Assembly: GCF_000018285.1 (NCBI RefSeq)
Contig: NC_009901.1
Location: 2,665,001 to 2,729,000 of the forward strand
Length of the DNA stretch: 64,000 bases
Direction of reading: 5' to 3'
DNA from: Shewanella pealeana ATCC 700345
GTDB lineage: Bacteria > Pseudomonadota > Gammaproteobacteria > Enterobacterales > Shewanellaceae
The notes under the pieces were generated by a model that was given only the letters and a program-made list of their open reading frames with translations, was not told the DNA's origin and did not search any database. How positions within the stretch are numbered: position 1 is the first letter of the stretch; the number at the start of each line of letters is the position of its first letter. The position numbers and the translations under genes are program-made. Of the stretch, positions 25,867 through 35,883 are shown piece after piece.

Positions 25867-28251
25867 ATGAGTCAAGCAAGCTGCTTTCATTGTAGCGAAC
25901 CTGTTTTAACAGGTAAGCAATTTACCACCTGTATTAACGATGATGAGCAGCTTATGTGCTGCCCGGGGTGCCAAGCCGTGTCGCAAGCAATTATTGACGC
26001 GGGGTTGACCAATTACTATAAATACCGCACTGAGCCTGGTAGTAAACAGACTGCGTTGGTTCCTGAAGAGTTATCGAACTTCAGTGCTTATGACTTACCT
26101 GAAGTACAGCAAGACTTTATCCAGCAAAGAGACTCGCTCAATGAAGTGTCTCTAACGGTAGATGGCATTACCTGCGCGGCGTGCGCCTGGTTGATTGAAC
26201 ATAAAATCAATAAACTCGATGGTGTTGCAAAAATACAGGTCAACTCCACCACACAGCGTGCGCTGATAGCTTGGGATAGCGAAACAATTAAGCTGAGTGA
26301 AATTCTCAATCAGATAAGCTTAATTGGTTATCAAGCAGCCCCTTTTCAAGTTGACGAGCAAGAAATAAAGAGTAAGCGAGACAGCCGTAAGTTCCTGCTA
26401 CGTCTTGGCCTTGCAGGTTTTGCTACCATGCAGGTAATGATGTTCGCCCTCGCCCTTTATTCTGGTTACTTTAGTGATTTAGACACCGAATACCGCGATT
26501 ACTTCCGCTGGGTAAGCATGTTATTTGCAGCGCCGGTGGTGTTCTACTCGGCGCAGCCATTTTATTTTAGCGCCGTGCGCTCGATGCTAATGGGCCGCTT
26601 AAACATGGATGTATCGGTCAGTATTGCGATTTGTGGTGCATATATTGCCAGTTGTATCGAGACCATCAATGGGACTGGCGAGGTGTATTTCGAATCAGTC
26701 TCCATGTTTACCTTCTTCCTATTGCTGGGTCGCTTCTTCGAACAAAATGCCCGTCAAAAGGCGTCAGTTAGCTCCAGTAATCTGCACAAGCTGGTGCCTT
26801 TAACGGCGCAACTTAAAACGGATGAGGGTTTTGATGAAGTCCCTGCAAAACGTCTAGTCATTGGCGATATCATCTTAGTGAAACCCGGGGATGTCATCGC
26901 CGCCGACGGCATAGTGATCGAGGGCGAAACCGCCGTTAACGAAGCCATGCTCACCGGTGAGCAGATGCCGCTGCAAAAAATGATAGATGCCGAGGTGTTT
27001 GCCGGAACCATTAATATTGAGCAACCTATCTTAGTAAAGGTGACCGCGCTTGGACAAGATCAACTGGTTGCGGAAATTATTCGCCTGCAAGAGATAGCGT
27101 CCAACAATAAACCTAGAGTCGCGCTTTATGCCGACAGGTTCTCTAACTACTTTACTGCCGCGATTTTATTGATTGCAGCCTTAACCTACCTGTTTTGGTA
27201 CTTCTACTCGCCAGAAGATGCTTTTTGGGTGACATTATCGGTACTGGTGGCAACCTGCCCGTGTGCCCTCGCTCTAGCAACGCCTACGGCTGTCACCTGT
27301 GGTACGGCGATTATGACTCGTTTAGGCATTATTACTCGTCGCTCTGGCGTGTTTGAGAAACTGCCGAAAATACAACATGTTGTTTTTGATAAAACCGGCA
27401 CCCTGACCCTAGGTTCACTGTCGATTAGCGATGTTGAACTCACGGCCGATTGGTCAGAAACAGCTGTACTCGCCCATATTGCCGCATTGGAGTCAGGCTC
27501 TTTGCATCCAATTGCTAAGGCCTTTGCAGCACACTTTAATGGCGCCATCACTGTCAGTCATAGACAAAGTGTTGTTGGTAACGGGCTATCTGGCACTATC
27601 GATGGGCTTGAATATAGAGTCGGCAGTCAGCAGTTTGTTAATGGCACAAATGATGTTGAGGCGTCGACTATCGTCTGGTTTAGCCAAGGGCACACCTTGC
27701 TGGCTAAAATCACCTTAAATGATGAAGTGCGTCCAGAAACGGCGCAAGCCGTTACTCAGCTTAAGAAGATGGGCTGTAAAATCAGTATTGCCAGTGGCGA
27801 TAACTCGACAGAAGTTGCTGCCTTAGGCCAGCGTCTTGGTATTGACGATGTACATAAGGGACTCTCACCTAAAGACAAGCTAGCTTTAATCGATAAGTTT
27901 CAGCAGCAGGGTCAAGTGGCCATGTTTGGTGATGGCATTAACGATGCTCCTGTACTCGCTGGAGCGAACTTATCTATTGCTATGGGCAGCGGCGCCGCGA
28001 TATCTAAAAATAGTGCCGATATCATTTTATTGGGTGATAACCTTTCGCGTTTTGCCGACGCAGTAAAGGTCGCTAAATCAACGGGGAGGATTATCAAGCA
28101 GAATTTATTCTGGGCGCTAGGATATAACCTGTTTATAATTCCACTGGCCGTGAGCGGCCACGTTGCTCCTTACATCGCTGCATTGGGGATGTCAGCAAGC
28201 TCACTCATTGTTGTCAGCAATAGCCTAAGACTGCTTAAGGTTCGTTTATGA
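25867..28251 (+). CDS. ccoI: Copper-exporting P1B-type ATPase for cbb3 maturation, CcoI/FixI
   Basis: A 794-residue heavy-metal P-type ATPase. In order: an N-terminal cysteine-rich zinc-ribbon-like part (CFHC, CCPGC; 1-40), an HMA copper domain with GITCAAC (Cys103, Cys106), eight helices with the metal-binding CPC motif (Cys464, Cys466), the phosphorylated Asp508 in DKTGTLT, and GDGINDAP. It moves copper toward the periplasm for the CcoN CuB centre rather than for resistance. It overlaps ccoS by 4 bp. The gene is normal in length. Confidence 0.97.
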   Translation: MSQASCFHCSEPVLTGKQFTTCINDDEQLMCCPGCQAVSQAIIDAGLTNYYKYRTEPGSKQTALVPEELSNFSAYDLPEVQQDFIQQRDSLNEVSLTVDGITCAACAWLIEHKINKLDGVAKIQVNSTTQRALIAWDSETIKLSEILNQISLIGYQAAPFQVDEQEIKSKRDSRKFLLRLGLAGFATMQVMMFALALYSGYFSDLDTEYRDYFRWVSMLFAAPVVFYSAQPFYFSAVRSMLMGRLNMDVSVSIAICGAYIASCIETINGTGEVYFESVSMFTFFLLLGRFFEQNARQKASVSSSNLHKLVPLTAQLKTDEGFDEVPAKRLVIGDIILVKPGDVIAADGIVIEGETAVNEAMLTGEQMPLQKMIDAEVFAGTINIEQPILVKVTALGQDQLVAEIIRLQEIASNNKPRVALYADRFSNYFTAAILLIAALTYLFWYFYSPEDAFWVTLSVLVATCPCALALATPTAVTCGTAIMTRLGIITRRSGVFEKLPKIQHVVFDKTGTLTLGSLSISDVELTADWSETAVLAHIAALESGSLHPIAKAFAAHFNGAITVSHRQSVVGNGLSGTIDGLEYRVGSQQFVNGTNDVEASTIVWFSQGHTLLAKITLNDEVRPETAQAVTQLKKMGCKISIASGDNSTEVAALGQRLGIDDVHKGLSPKDKLALIDKFQQQGQVAMFGDGINDAPVLAGANLSIAMGSGAAISKNSADIILLGDNLSRFADAVKVAKSTGRIIKQNLFWALGYNLFIIPLAVSGHVAPYIAALGMSASSLIVVSNSLRLLKVRL

Positions 28252-28457
28252 GTATTATCTATGTCCTGATCCCAATCGCTATGCTTTTCGTGCTCGTCGC
28301 GGTAGGTGTATTCTTCTGGGCCGTAAAATCTGATCAGTTTGATGATTTAGAAAAACAGAGTGTGTCGATTCTTTTTGAAGAAGATGAGGCGCCAAAGGAA
28401 AAACCACAAGCCAACAAACTCGATGAAAACAACCCGAGTAAGAAGTCTGCTGAGTGA
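28248..28457 (+). CDS. ccoS: cbb3 oxidase maturation protein CcoS
   Basis: A 69-residue protein with one helix (about 4-26) containing the family's VGVFFWAVKSDQFDDLE signature, followed by a charged tail. CcoS is required to insert heme and copper into CcoN. It overlaps ccoI by ATGA and the next gene by GTGA, so the three are translationally coupled. Confidence 0.95.
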   Translation: MSIIYVLIPIAMLFVLVAVGVFFWAVKSDQFDDLEKQSVSILFEEDEAPKEKPQANKLDENNPSKKSAE

Positions 28458-29146
28458 ATGATTTCAGCCTAATTGGGGCATTTATCGTCGGCGTAATGGG
28501 CGCGGGACACTGTATTGGTATGTGCGGTGGCCTTGTCGGGGCATTATCGGCTAACTTACCCAAGAATAGTGGCGCTAATGCTCTGGTATCCCAACTAGGT
28601 TACCTGCTGAGTTACAACAGCGGTCGTATCATCAGTTACGCCACTGCCGGTGCGTTAATTGGTGGCAGTGCCAGTGCCCTTGGAGTCTTGTTCGATGCCG
28701 ACTCCTATTTACTGGTTTTGCGCATTTTTGCTGGCCTTATGATGATCATCACCGGGCTTTACATCGCACAACTCTGGGCTGGCGTGGTTCAGATTGAGCG
28801 TATTGGAAAATTACTGTGGCAATATATCGCCCCAATTGCCAATAAATTCATTCCGATAAAAAACCGCTCCCACGCCTTTATTGCTGGTGCGCTTTGGGGC
28901 TGGCTCCCTTGTGGTCTGGTTTATAGCATGTTGACCTGGGCTGTTGCTGCGGGGAACCCGCTTGAAGGCGCTCTTATCATGCTTTGCTTCGGCCTAGGCA
29001 CATTACCCGCATTATTAAGCGCAGGTATTGCAGCAAGCAGCTTTAGCCGCTGGGTGCAGAAGAAAACAGTACGAATAATAAGCGGACTGGCGTTAATCGG
29101 TTTCGGAGTACAAACCTTGTACGTGGCGATTAACCAGCTTAACTAG
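28454..29146 (+). CDS. DsbD_2/SafE-type membrane protein of the cbb3 assembly cluster
   Basis: A 230-residue, six-helix membrane protein. It has two conserved cysteine motifs inside helices, GHCIGMCGG at about 17-25 and WLPCGLVYSM at about 150-160, as in the DsbD_2 (UrmH-like) family often annotated as sulfite exporter TauE/SafE. These cysteines suggest thiol or copper handling. In this and related genera it follows ccoS, so a role in cbb3 biogenesis is likely. The start is GTG at 28454, overlapping the ccoS stop; no in-frame ATG is near. Confidence 0.88.
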   Translation: MNDFSLIGAFIVGVMGAGHCIGMCGGLVGALSANLPKNSGANALVSQLGYLLSYNSGRIISYATAGALIGGSASALGVLFDADSYLLVLRIFAGLMMIITGLYIAQLWAGVVQIERIGKLLWQYIAPIANKFIPIKNRSHAFIAGALWGWLPCGLVYSMLTWAVAAGNPLEGALIMLCFGLGTLPALLSAGIAASSFSRWVQKKTVRIISGLALIGFGVQTLYVAINQLN

Positions 29147-29203
29147 CTCCGATTATCAAATTAGTTTAACATAGTAGATGAACAGTCAAAATTGAGAGAG
29201 ACA

Positions 29204-29956
29204 ATGTCAGCAGATAACAACAAGAATCGCCGTCAGATGGCGTCAGGATGTGCGATTCATTGTCATGATTGCAGCATGGGTACACTTTGTATTCCTTTCA
29301 CACTTAACTCCAATGAGTTAGATCAGCTTGATGAGATCATCGAACGTAAGAAGCCGATACAAAAAGGCGAACCGATTTTTAAATCTGGCGATCCGCTAAA
29401 GTCTTTGTTTGCGATCCGCTCTGGCACAATCAAAAGTTATACCATTACAGAACAAGGCGATGAACAGATCACAGGCTTCCACCTCGCTGGCGATGTCATC
29501 GGTTTCGATGGGATTCATTCCCAATCTCATCAGAGTTTCGCGCAGGCCCTTGAAACCTCAATGGTTTGTGAAATCCCTTATACCACTCTCGACGAGCTAA
29601 CAGGTAAGATGCCTAAGCTTAGACAACAGATCATGCGCTTAATGAGTAATGAAATTCAAAGCGATCAAGAGATGATCCTGTTATTAAGCAAGAAGAATGC
29701 AGAAGAGAGACTCGCAGCCTTTATCAGTAATTTAGCTAAGCGCTTCGGCAGCAGAGGTTTTTCACCAAGAGAGTTTAGGTTAACCATGACTCGTGGTGAT
29801 ATTGGTAATTACCTTGGTCTGACCGTTGAAACAATTAGCCGCTTACTTGGTCGCTTTCAAAAAGCAGAACTTATTGAAGTTAAAGGTAAATACATTACAA
29901 TATTAGATATTGACGCATTAAGCGAACTATCTGGTAACAGTAATATTGCGCGATAG
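29204..29956 (+). CDS. fnr: FNR/EtrA oxygen-sensing transcriptional regulator
   Basis: A 250-residue Crp/Fnr regulator almost superimposable on E. coli FNR. The four cluster cysteines are Cys20, Cys23, Cys29 and Cys122, at the E. coli positions. The sensor domain ends in a dimer helix, and the recognition helix contains [12 protein letters not shown] with the E-SR residues that read TTGAT. It binds an oxygen-labile [4Fe-4S] cluster and switches genes for anaerobic or microaerobic respiration; in Shewanella it is called EtrA. The ATG at 29204 with GAGAG upstream is chosen over TTG 29192. It can be expected to act on the sites before ccoN. Confidence 0.97.
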   Translation: MSADNNKNRRQMASGCAIHCHDCSMGTLCIPFTLNSNELDQLDEIIERKKPIQKGEPIFKSGDPLKSLFAIRSGTIKSYTITEQGDEQITGFHLAGDVIGFDGIHSQSHQSFAQALETSMVCEIPYTTLDELTGKMPKLRQQIMRLMSNEIQSDQEMILLLSKKNAEERLAAFISNLAKRFGSRGFSPREFRLTMTRGDIGNYLGLTVETISRLLGRFQKAELIEVKGKYITILDIDALSELSGNSNIAR

Positions 29957-30049
29957 GATTTATTCGGCAATCAGCTTGATCTAAAACAATATAAATTCAT
30001 CGCAATCATGCAAGATGAAACTAGACGATATTTAGATAAGGAAACGGCT

Positions 30050-30982
30050 ATGATGGACTATCAGAAACTCCTTGTGGTTGTCGACCCAACGACAGAAAAA
30101 CAGGCGGCTCTAGCAAGAGCCGTTGAACTCGCCTCAGAAAGCAAAGCCGAAATTACGGTCTTTTTATCGATTTTCGACTTCTCCTACGAGATGACCTCAA
30201 TTCTTTCCGGTCAAGAAAGAGAAGCGATGCGGGAAGGTGTCATTAACCAGCGTAAAGCTTGGATAGATGACATTATAAAACCTTATTGTAAAGATGGCAT
30301 AAAAGTCACATCTGAAGTTATCTGGCATAACCGCCCTTTCGAAAGCATTATCAGACAGGCAATTGACGGTAACTACGACCTTATCGTTAAGGGTACTCAC
30401 GAGCACGATAAGCTTAAGTCGGTAATATTCACACCGACAGACTGGCATCTTATGCGAAAAGCCCCTATCCCAGTGCTGCTAGTTAAAGAACATGACTGGC
30501 CTGTAGCGGGTAAGATAGTTTGCGCCATTAACGTCAGTGCAGAAGACGACGCAAATGAGACGCTTAATGGTAAAATTATCACTCACGCCAGCAAACTCGC
30601 TAAGCAATTTAATGCTCAGGTACATCTAGTTAATGGTTACCCTGGCACTCCTGTTAATTTAGCCATAGAGCTGCCTGATTTCGATGCCCACACTTACAGT
30701 GAAACCATTAGGCTTCAACACGAAGAACGAATTTGCTATCTAGCAAATGCCTACGGGATCTCTCCTGACTTTTGTCATGTAAAAGAAGGCTTACCAGAAG
30801 ATGTCATCCCCGATTTAGCCGCTGAGTTAGATGCAGAGCTAGTGATTTTAGGCACGGTAGGCAGAACCGGACTTTCTGCTGCATTAATCGGTAATACGGC
30901 AGAGCATGTCATCGACAGTATCAACTGTGACTTATTGGCGATAAAACCTGATGGTTATAAATCACCATTAGAAGAGGTCTAA
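30050..30982 (+). CDS. uspE: Universal stress protein UspE
   Basis: A 310-residue protein with two tandem Usp domains (about 1-140 and 155-305). Conserved stretches include the WHNRPFE and FTPTDWHLMRK segments of the first domain and GTVGRTGLSAALIGNTAE of the second, the nucleotide-binding loop. UspE is linked to stress resistance, adhesion and motility. The ATG at 30050 follows AAGGAAA; the in-frame ATG at 30008 would add 14 residues without homology. It follows fnr, as in E. coli. Confidence 0.95.
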   Translation: MMDYQKLLVVVDPTTEKQAALARAVELASESKAEITVFLSIFDFSYEMTSILSGQEREAMREGVINQRKAWIDDIIKPYCKDGIKVTSEVIWHNRPFESIIRQAIDGNYDLIVKGTHEHDKLKSVIFTPTDWHLMRKAPIPVLLVKEHDWPVAGKIVCAINVSAEDDANETLNGKIITHASKLAKQFNAQVHLVNGYPGTPVNLAIELPDFDAHTYSETIRLQHEERICYLANAYGISPDFCHVKEGLPEDVIPDLAAELDAELVILGTVGRTGLSAALIGNTAEHVIDSINCDLLAIKPDGYKSPLEEV

Positions 30983-31024
30983 CCGCTTTCTAAGCTTTAC
31001 CCGAAGCCATTAAGCTGGAATAAT

Positions 31025-31061
31025 ACGCGCCCTGAACTATTGTGTACTAGGCGCGTTTTTT
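31025..31061 (+). terminator. Terminator-like hairpin abutting the ttcA start codon
   Basis: ACGCGCC and GGCGCGT form a 7-bp stem with an 18-nt loop, followed by T residues that run directly into the ttcA ATG at 31062. It could end uspE transcription or attenuate ttcA. Confidence 0.6.
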
Positions 31062-31997
31062 ATGTCCGAAGAATTAACTCCACAACAAGTCACTCGTATG
31101 ACTAAACTGCAGAAGCGTTTACGCACTGAAGTTGGCCGTGCAATTGGTGATTACAACATGATTGAAGAAGGTGACCGAGTTATGTGTTGCCTCTCGGGTG
31201 GCAAAGACAGCTACGCCATGCTCGATATCTTGTTGAACCTTCAGCAACGCGCTCCTATTAAATTCGAAATCGTTGCGGTTAACTTAGATCAGAAGCAACC
31301 CGGTTTCCCTGAAGATATTCTGCCAGCATACTTAGATACTTTAGGCGTGGCTTACCATATCCTAGAAAAAGATACTTACTCTATCGTTAAAGATAAGATC
31401 CCAGAAGGCAAGACTACCTGCTCACTATGCTCGCGCCTACGCCGCGGTACCTTATATGGCTTTGCGCAAAAGATTGGTGCGACCAAAATTGCTCTAGGCC
31501 ATCATAGAGATGACATCATCGAGACCATGTTCTTGAATATGTTCTTTGCCGGTAAGATGAAGGCAATGCCACCTAAGTTACTATCAGATGACGGTGCCAA
31601 CATGGTTATTCGCCCGTTAGCCTATGCTCGCGAAAAAGATATTGCTGAGTATGCAGCGCTTAAAGGCTTCCCAATTATTCCTTGTAACCTTTGTGGGTCA
31701 CAAGAAAACCTCAAACGTGCAGCAGTCAAAGAGATGTTAGTACAGTGGGACAAGCAGCATCCAGGTCGTATTGAAACCATCTTCACTGCGATGCAAAATA
31801 CTGCCCCATCACAGGGTGTAGACAGAGAGCAGTTTGACTTCTTATCACTGCAGCGTGACCCAGATGCGCCAATGAGTGGTCAAGTTGCCGAATCTGATCT
31901 GCCTGCATTCGATTTCGTTGATGTATCGAATAACGGTCATATCAACCTTGATGCCGCTGCGCGAATCGATGTTGTCAGTACTTATACGCCAGAATAG
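31062..31997 (+). CDS. ttcA: TtcA, tRNA 2-thiocytidine(32) synthetase
   Basis: A 311-residue ATP-pyrophosphatase with the PP-loop SGGKDS at 45-50, and the CSLC (Cys120, Cys123) and CNLC (Cys208, Cys211) pairs; three of these bind the [4Fe-4S] cluster. It thiolates cytidine 32 in several tRNAs. The ATG is preceded by a run of T from a hairpin and has no Shine-Dalgarno sequence, which is unusual. Homology to E. coli TtcA begins around residue 13, so the start is not fixed by homology. Confidence 0.96.
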   Translation: MSEELTPQQVTRMTKLQKRLRTEVGRAIGDYNMIEEGDRVMCCLSGGKDSYAMLDILLNLQQRAPIKFEIVAVNLDQKQPGFPEDILPAYLDTLGVAYHILEKDTYSIVKDKIPEGKTTCSLCSRLRRGTLYGFAQKIGATKIALGHHRDDIIETMFLNMFFAGKMKAMPPKLLSDDGANMVIRPLAYAREKDIAEYAALKGFPIIPCNLCGSQENLKRAAVKEMLVQWDKQHPGRIETIFTAMQNTAPSQGVDREQFDFLSLQRDPDAPMSGQVAESDLPAFDFVDVSNNGHINLDAAARIDVVSTYTPE

Positions 31998-32016
31998 CCT
32001 ATTGATGAATAAAGAT

Positions 32017-32046
32017 AAAAAAAGCCCTGATTAACAGGGCTTTTTT
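32017..32046. terminator. Bidirectional terminator between ttcA and the DUF2987 gene
   Basis: AAAAAAAGCCCTG-ATTAA-CAGGGCTTTTTT, with A and T tracts on both sides of a GC stem, between convergent genes. Confidence 0.9.
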
Positions 32047-32072
32047 GTAGCAGTATTTCGGCTCTTAGTAAC

Positions 32073-32696
32073 TTATTTCACTGTCCAAGGACTGATAACC
32101 TTAGGTGCTACAGATGTCTTTAAGCTAGTTAGCGCTGCTAACTGACTGCTTTCAAGACGATATGTGCCTGTCACAGGAATGGCCTTATCATCGATGTAAA
32201 CTGTCGCGTCACCATCAAACTCTAGATTTAGACCTGCTATATCCGATGCGAAATAGCGCATTGGAAAGCCTTGCATCTGACTCAGTAAAGCATTCATCTC
32301 TTGCTCTACCTGCATAAGCTCTGCTTGCTTGTAAGACTGCTTGGTATTCTTTGCCCTTACCTGCATTGCAATTGCACAAGACTGTGCATCACCTTCGACA
32401 TCGAGATTAATCAAGGCACGATCGGACTTAAGTTGACCGTCGTAGGGTAAAAATAATCTTTGGTCTTTAGTGATGGTTAATGGGAACGAATCTTTTTCGG
32501 TAGTGATGGTTCCGTTATTAACTTTACAGCCATTGGCCTTAGACACTGAGAATGCAATTTCGACCAGCTGGTAATTACCCTTGTTTACCTGCTTGAGGCG
32601 CTGATAAAAACTCTGGTATTCAAGTGAGATTGGCTGAGCCTGACTTACCGTCGAAACACTTAATAAGATACAGCTAAGCAGCAGTTGTTTTTTCAT
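32073..32696 (-). CDS. DUF2987 family secreted protein
   Basis: A 207-residue protein with a cleavable signal peptide (cleavage after SQA near residue 20). The mature part is mainly beta strands, with a YQSFYQRLKQ opening typical of DUF2987 proteins of Shewanella and Vibrio. Function is unknown; a periplasmic location is predicted. Its start overlaps the end of the bax-like gene by 23 bp, so the two are one transcript. Confidence 0.78.
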   Translation of the reverse strand: MKKQLLLSCILLSVSTVSQAQPISLEYQSFYQRLKQVNKGNYQLVEIAFSVSKANGCKVNNGTITTEKDSFPLTITKDQRLFLPYDGQLKSDRALINLDVEGDAQSCAIAMQVRAKNTKQSYKQAELMQVEQEMNALLSQMQGFPMRYFASDIAGLNLEFDGDATVYIDDKAIPVTGTYRLESSQLAALTSLKTSVAPKVISPWTVK

Positions 32697-33501
32697 TATT
32701 ATCCACTAAAAATCGTTGGTTTTGGCGTAACATTTCAAGTAGCTCATCGATATAAGCTTCTTGGCGTTCTGAATAGTTGATCAATCCGTAAACGAGATCT
32801 TCAGCTCTAGGCGTCTTGTTCTCTGCGCGTAGGTCTGCTCTTATCGATCTCAGTAAAGAGTATGCGGCATTCGAATTGAGATTGCGCATGTATGAAGCAA
32901 CTGAGTCTTCTACTGTTTTAAATAGTGCGACCTCATGAGATAAACCTTCTGTTCGCGATTGAGGTACTAAGCCACAGCCTTTTCTAAAACACCATTGACC
33001 GAAAAAGTTTAGACCTTCACGGGCAAAGCGAGAGCTCCCCCAACCTGTTTCGTTCGCAGCTTGAATTAGCACCATTTCTTCGGGTATGACATCGACTCTG
33101 ACTAATAGTGTGTCGATATGCTTAATAGTAAGGCTTCTAAGGGTATATTGATACTTTTCAGATATTTGCTGTAATCTAAACTCATCGGCCTCGGTAAGAG
33201 ATTTGCCATTAATAATCTGATTACGCGTCGCAATTAAAAAGTCTCTTTCATCTTGAATAATCGCGTTTTGGTGTTTAATAGACGGCCGTAAAAAAGCGAA
33301 AAATTCGCGTTTCTTTTCACTCACATCGGTTATTGCAGCAAAATCAGGTACAACACTGGCCACTTCACCGTTTTTAACGGCTTTACCTAATACAGGCGCT
33401 TGTTCTTCATTTGCTGGAATGAACACCAGTCTGATAAGTAGGAGCAGTGCAATGACTAACCCTAACGCGATAGTAAACAACCCAACTTTACCTGTTTTCA
33501 C
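32674..33501 (-). CDS. bax: Bax-like membrane-anchored glucosaminidase
   Basis: A 275-residue protein with an N-terminal membrane anchor (about 9-28) and a C-terminal glucosaminidase domain. The motif AANETGWGSSRFA places the catalytic Glu at 151, and NFFGQWCF is the usual core. It resembles E. coli Bax and would cut peptidoglycan in the periplasm. The downstream DUF2987 gene overlaps it. Confidence 0.87.
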   Translation of the reverse strand: MKTGKVGLFTIALGLVIALLLLIRLVFIPANEEQAPVLGKAVKNGEVASVVPDFAAITDVSEKKREFFAFLRPSIKHQNAIIQDERDFLIATRNQIINGKSLTEADEFRLQQISEKYQYTLRSLTIKHIDTLLVRVDVIPEEMVLIQAANETGWGSSRFAREGLNFFGQWCFRKGCGLVPQSRTEGLSHEVALFKTVEDSVASYMRNLNSNAAYSLLRSIRADLRAENKTPRAEDLVYGLINYSERQEAYIDELLEMLRQNQRFLVDNNEKTTAA

Positions 33502-33663
33502 TCATTTTCCTTTCTAGAATTACATGGAATTCACAGTTAGTTAATCTGTTGGCTATTATATGCTAGCTTTACCCGATAATACATCGCGAAAAATTTCAAT
33601 AATCTAGGTATAATATATGCCTCTTTTTACAGGCTTTGGGTATTCAGGAAGGAGACCCCAACA

Positions 33664-34575
33664 ATGAAACACAATGGGCTGAATCATTATAACCATGTGG
33701 TAGCCATAGGTGGCGGACATGGACTGGGCAGAGTGTTATCAGCACTTTCCTTTTTAGGACCCAAATTAACCGGAATTGTCACAACAACCGACAATGGCGG
33801 CTCCACTGGACGCTTAAGGGCGCAGCAAGATTGTATTGCCTGGGGTGACTTACGTAATTGCCTAACTCAATTGGCTAGGCGGCCCTCTGTCGGTTCACTT
33901 ATGTTCGAATACCGATTCTCAGGTGAAAGCGAATTAAGTGGCCATAATCTTGGCAACTTGATGCTAATGGCACTAGATGAGCTCTGCGTACGACCATTAG
34001 ATGCGGTTAATTTAGTGCGTAACTTTTTAAATATTGATACGCGCCTCATTCCAATGTCTGAAGAGCCAACGCATTTAGTGGCTTTACAGGCCAGTGGTGA
34101 GAGTGTTTTTGGCGAAACCGATGTCGATAAGATGCAAGACACGCCGATCGCTTTGTCTCTAGACCCGCAAGTACAAGCGACTTGTGAAGCTTGTGAAGCA
34201 ATACTTGAAGCTGACCTTATCATATTGGGGCCTGGAAGCTTCTTAACAAGCATCATGCCGCCGTTACTGCTACCCAAAATTGCCCATGCACTTGCGGAGT
34301 CAAAAGCTGAAGTGATCTTAGTGGATAACTTAACCGATGAGCCCTCGCCCATCGCTAACTGCAGCTTAAGCAATAAGGTCAACTGGTGCCATCAAGTGTT
34401 GGGATTAACTATCATCGACAAAATCCTTTGCAATGCAGATACTCACTATGAAGAGAATAACATCTGTTATTACCCTCTTCGCAGTTCACATCATATCGGC
34501 TTACATGACAAACAGGCGCTAGCCGATGCCTTGTCTATCATGGTTAGTCATAAGCACTGTTTAGAACAAGCTTAG
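33664..34575 (+). CDS. ybhK: YvcK/YbhK-type (CofD-like, UPF0052) protein
   Basis: A 303-residue protein of the CofD-like fold. It has the nucleotide-sugar-binding AIGGGHGLGRVL at 14-25, TTTDNGGSTGRLR at 40-52, and LGPGSFLTSIMPPLL at about 184-198. Members in Gram-positives (YvcK, GlmR) bind UDP-GlcNAc and coordinate cell-wall synthesis with central metabolism; the E. coli member is YbhK. A GGAAGGAG ribosome site precedes the ATG. Convergent with aspC. Confidence 0.9.
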   Translation: MKHNGLNHYNHVVAIGGGHGLGRVLSALSFLGPKLTGIVTTTDNGGSTGRLRAQQDCIAWGDLRNCLTQLARRPSVGSLMFEYRFSGESELSGHNLGNLMLMALDELCVRPLDAVNLVRNFLNIDTRLIPMSEEPTHLVALQASGESVFGETDVDKMQDTPIALSLDPQVQATCEACEAILEADLIILGPGSFLTSIMPPLLLPKIAHALAESKAEVILVDNLTDEPSPIANCSLSNKVNWCHQVLGLTIIDKILCNADTHYEENNICYYPLRSSHHIGLHDKQALADALSIMVSHKHCLEQA

Positions 34576-34623
34576 TTAGTTTTGACCAGTAATGAATCCA
34601 CCTAGTTCACTAAATGGTATCGG

Positions 34624-34668
34624 GCGTTCAATAAAAAAGGACCTTAGAGGTCCTTTTTTATTGAACGC
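34624..34668. terminator. Bidirectional terminator with a perfect 21-bp stem
   Basis: GCGTTCAATAAAAAAGGACCT pairs exactly with its complement at 34648-34668 around a 3-nt loop. It lies between convergent ybhK-like and aspC genes and works in both directions (T tract on each strand). Confidence 0.92.
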
Positions 34669-34689
34669 ATGAACTTTAAGAGGTAACGC

Positions 34690-35883
34690 TTAAAGTACTT
34701 TTGCGATAGCTGCACAGATCACAGGCATGTTTGTCTTGGTCATGCCCGCTACGCTGATGCGGCCTGAGCCGACGATGTAGACTGCAAACTCATCTCGCAA
34801 GCGGTTCACTTGGTCTTTATTTAGACCTGAGAAACTGAACATGCCGTTTTGGCGAGAGATAAAATCAAAATCTTGTTCTACACCCGCAGCTTTTAATGAT
34901 TCAACAAACAGTGTACGCATTTCTGCGATACGCTCACGCATCTCTTTTAATTCGTCATGCCAAAGCTGCTTTAACGTTTCATCTTCTAAAATGGTGCTAA
35001 CAATTAACGCACCGTGCGCAGGCGGATTTGAATAAGAAGCACGAATGGTGCTCTTGATTTGGCTAAATGCATTAACTGCTTCATCACCGTTCGCAGCGAC
35101 AACTGTTACCGCACCGATACGTTCATTGTAAAGGCCAAAATTCTTTGAGAATGAGTTAGCAACAATCAATTCTGGAACAGTATTGGCAACGATACGAAGC
35201 CCTTGCGCGTCTTCTTCAACGCCTGAACCAAAACCTTGATAAGCAAAATCGAACAGTGGCACTAACGATTTTGCTAAGCATAGATCAGCAACTTGCTGCC
35301 ATTGTGCGTTATCTAAGTCGATACCCGTTGGGTTATGACAACAGCCGTGTAGCAATACGAGATCGCCAGCTTCTGCAGTCTGTAGATCGGCTAGCATTGC
35401 ATCGAAATCTAGACCATGAGTTTCCGCTTTATAGTAACGGTACTCTGCAATTTCTAATCCTGCAGTGCTAAAGATATTGTTATGGTTTGCCCAGGTAGGA
35501 TTACTGATCCAAATCTTGTTAGAGCTAGTATGACGAACTAGGAATTCTGCAGCAACGCGTAAAGAGCCTGTTCCACCTGGAGCCTGCGCTGTTAATGCTC
35601 GAGATTGAGAAATGACTGCATGCTCAGTACCAAACAACAGAGTTTGAACTACGCGGTTATAGGCTTCAACACCTTCCATACCAAGATAGCTTTTACTCTT
35701 TTCCGTAGCTAATAATTTTTCTTCTGCAAATTTTACAGATTTTAAAATAGGTGTCTGGCCAGATTCATCTTTATATATGCCAACGCCCAAGTTCACTTTG
35801 TTGTCGCGAACATCTGCTTTAAATGCATCTGTTAGGCCTAAAATTGGATCGGCAGGGGCCAGCTCAACCTGGGAAAATATCAT
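34690..35883 (-). CDS. aspC: Aspartate / aromatic amino acid aminotransferase
   Basis: A 397-residue class I PLP aminotransferase of the AspC/TyrB subgroup. The cofactor lysine is Lys247 in SFSKNFGLYNERIG; the substrate-binding arginine is in the SGRISVAG segment near 370. It transfers amino groups between aspartate or aromatic amino acids and 2-oxo acids. Length is standard. AspC and TyrB cannot be separated by sight, so the symbol is approximate. The 270-bp region upstream (35884-36153) should hold its promoter. Confidence 0.9.
   Translation of the reverse strand: MIFSQVELAPADPILGLTDAFKADVRDNKVNLGVGIYKDESGQTPILKSVKFAEEKLLATEKSKSYLGMEGVEAYNRVVQTLLFGTEHAVISQSRALTAQAPGGTGSLRVAAEFLVRHTSSNKIWISNPTWANHNNIFSTAGLEIAEYRYYKAETHGLDFDAMLADLQTAEAGDLVLLHGCCHNPTGIDLDNAQWQQVADLCLAKSLVPLFDFAYQGFGSGVEEDAQGLRIVANTVPELIVANSFSKNFGLYNERIGAVTVVAANGDEAVNAFSQIKSTIRASYSNPPAHGALIVSTILEDETLKQLWHDELKEMRERIAEMRTLFVESLKAAGVEQDFDFISRQNGMFSFSGLNKDQVNRLRDEFAVYIVGSGRISVAGMTKTNMPVICAAIAKVL

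Noticed and set aside
25867..28251. Copper-resistance exporter (CopA) instead of CcoI
   Set aside because: The position between fixH and ccoS and the N-terminal zinc-ribbon-like part identify the oxidase-maturation type.
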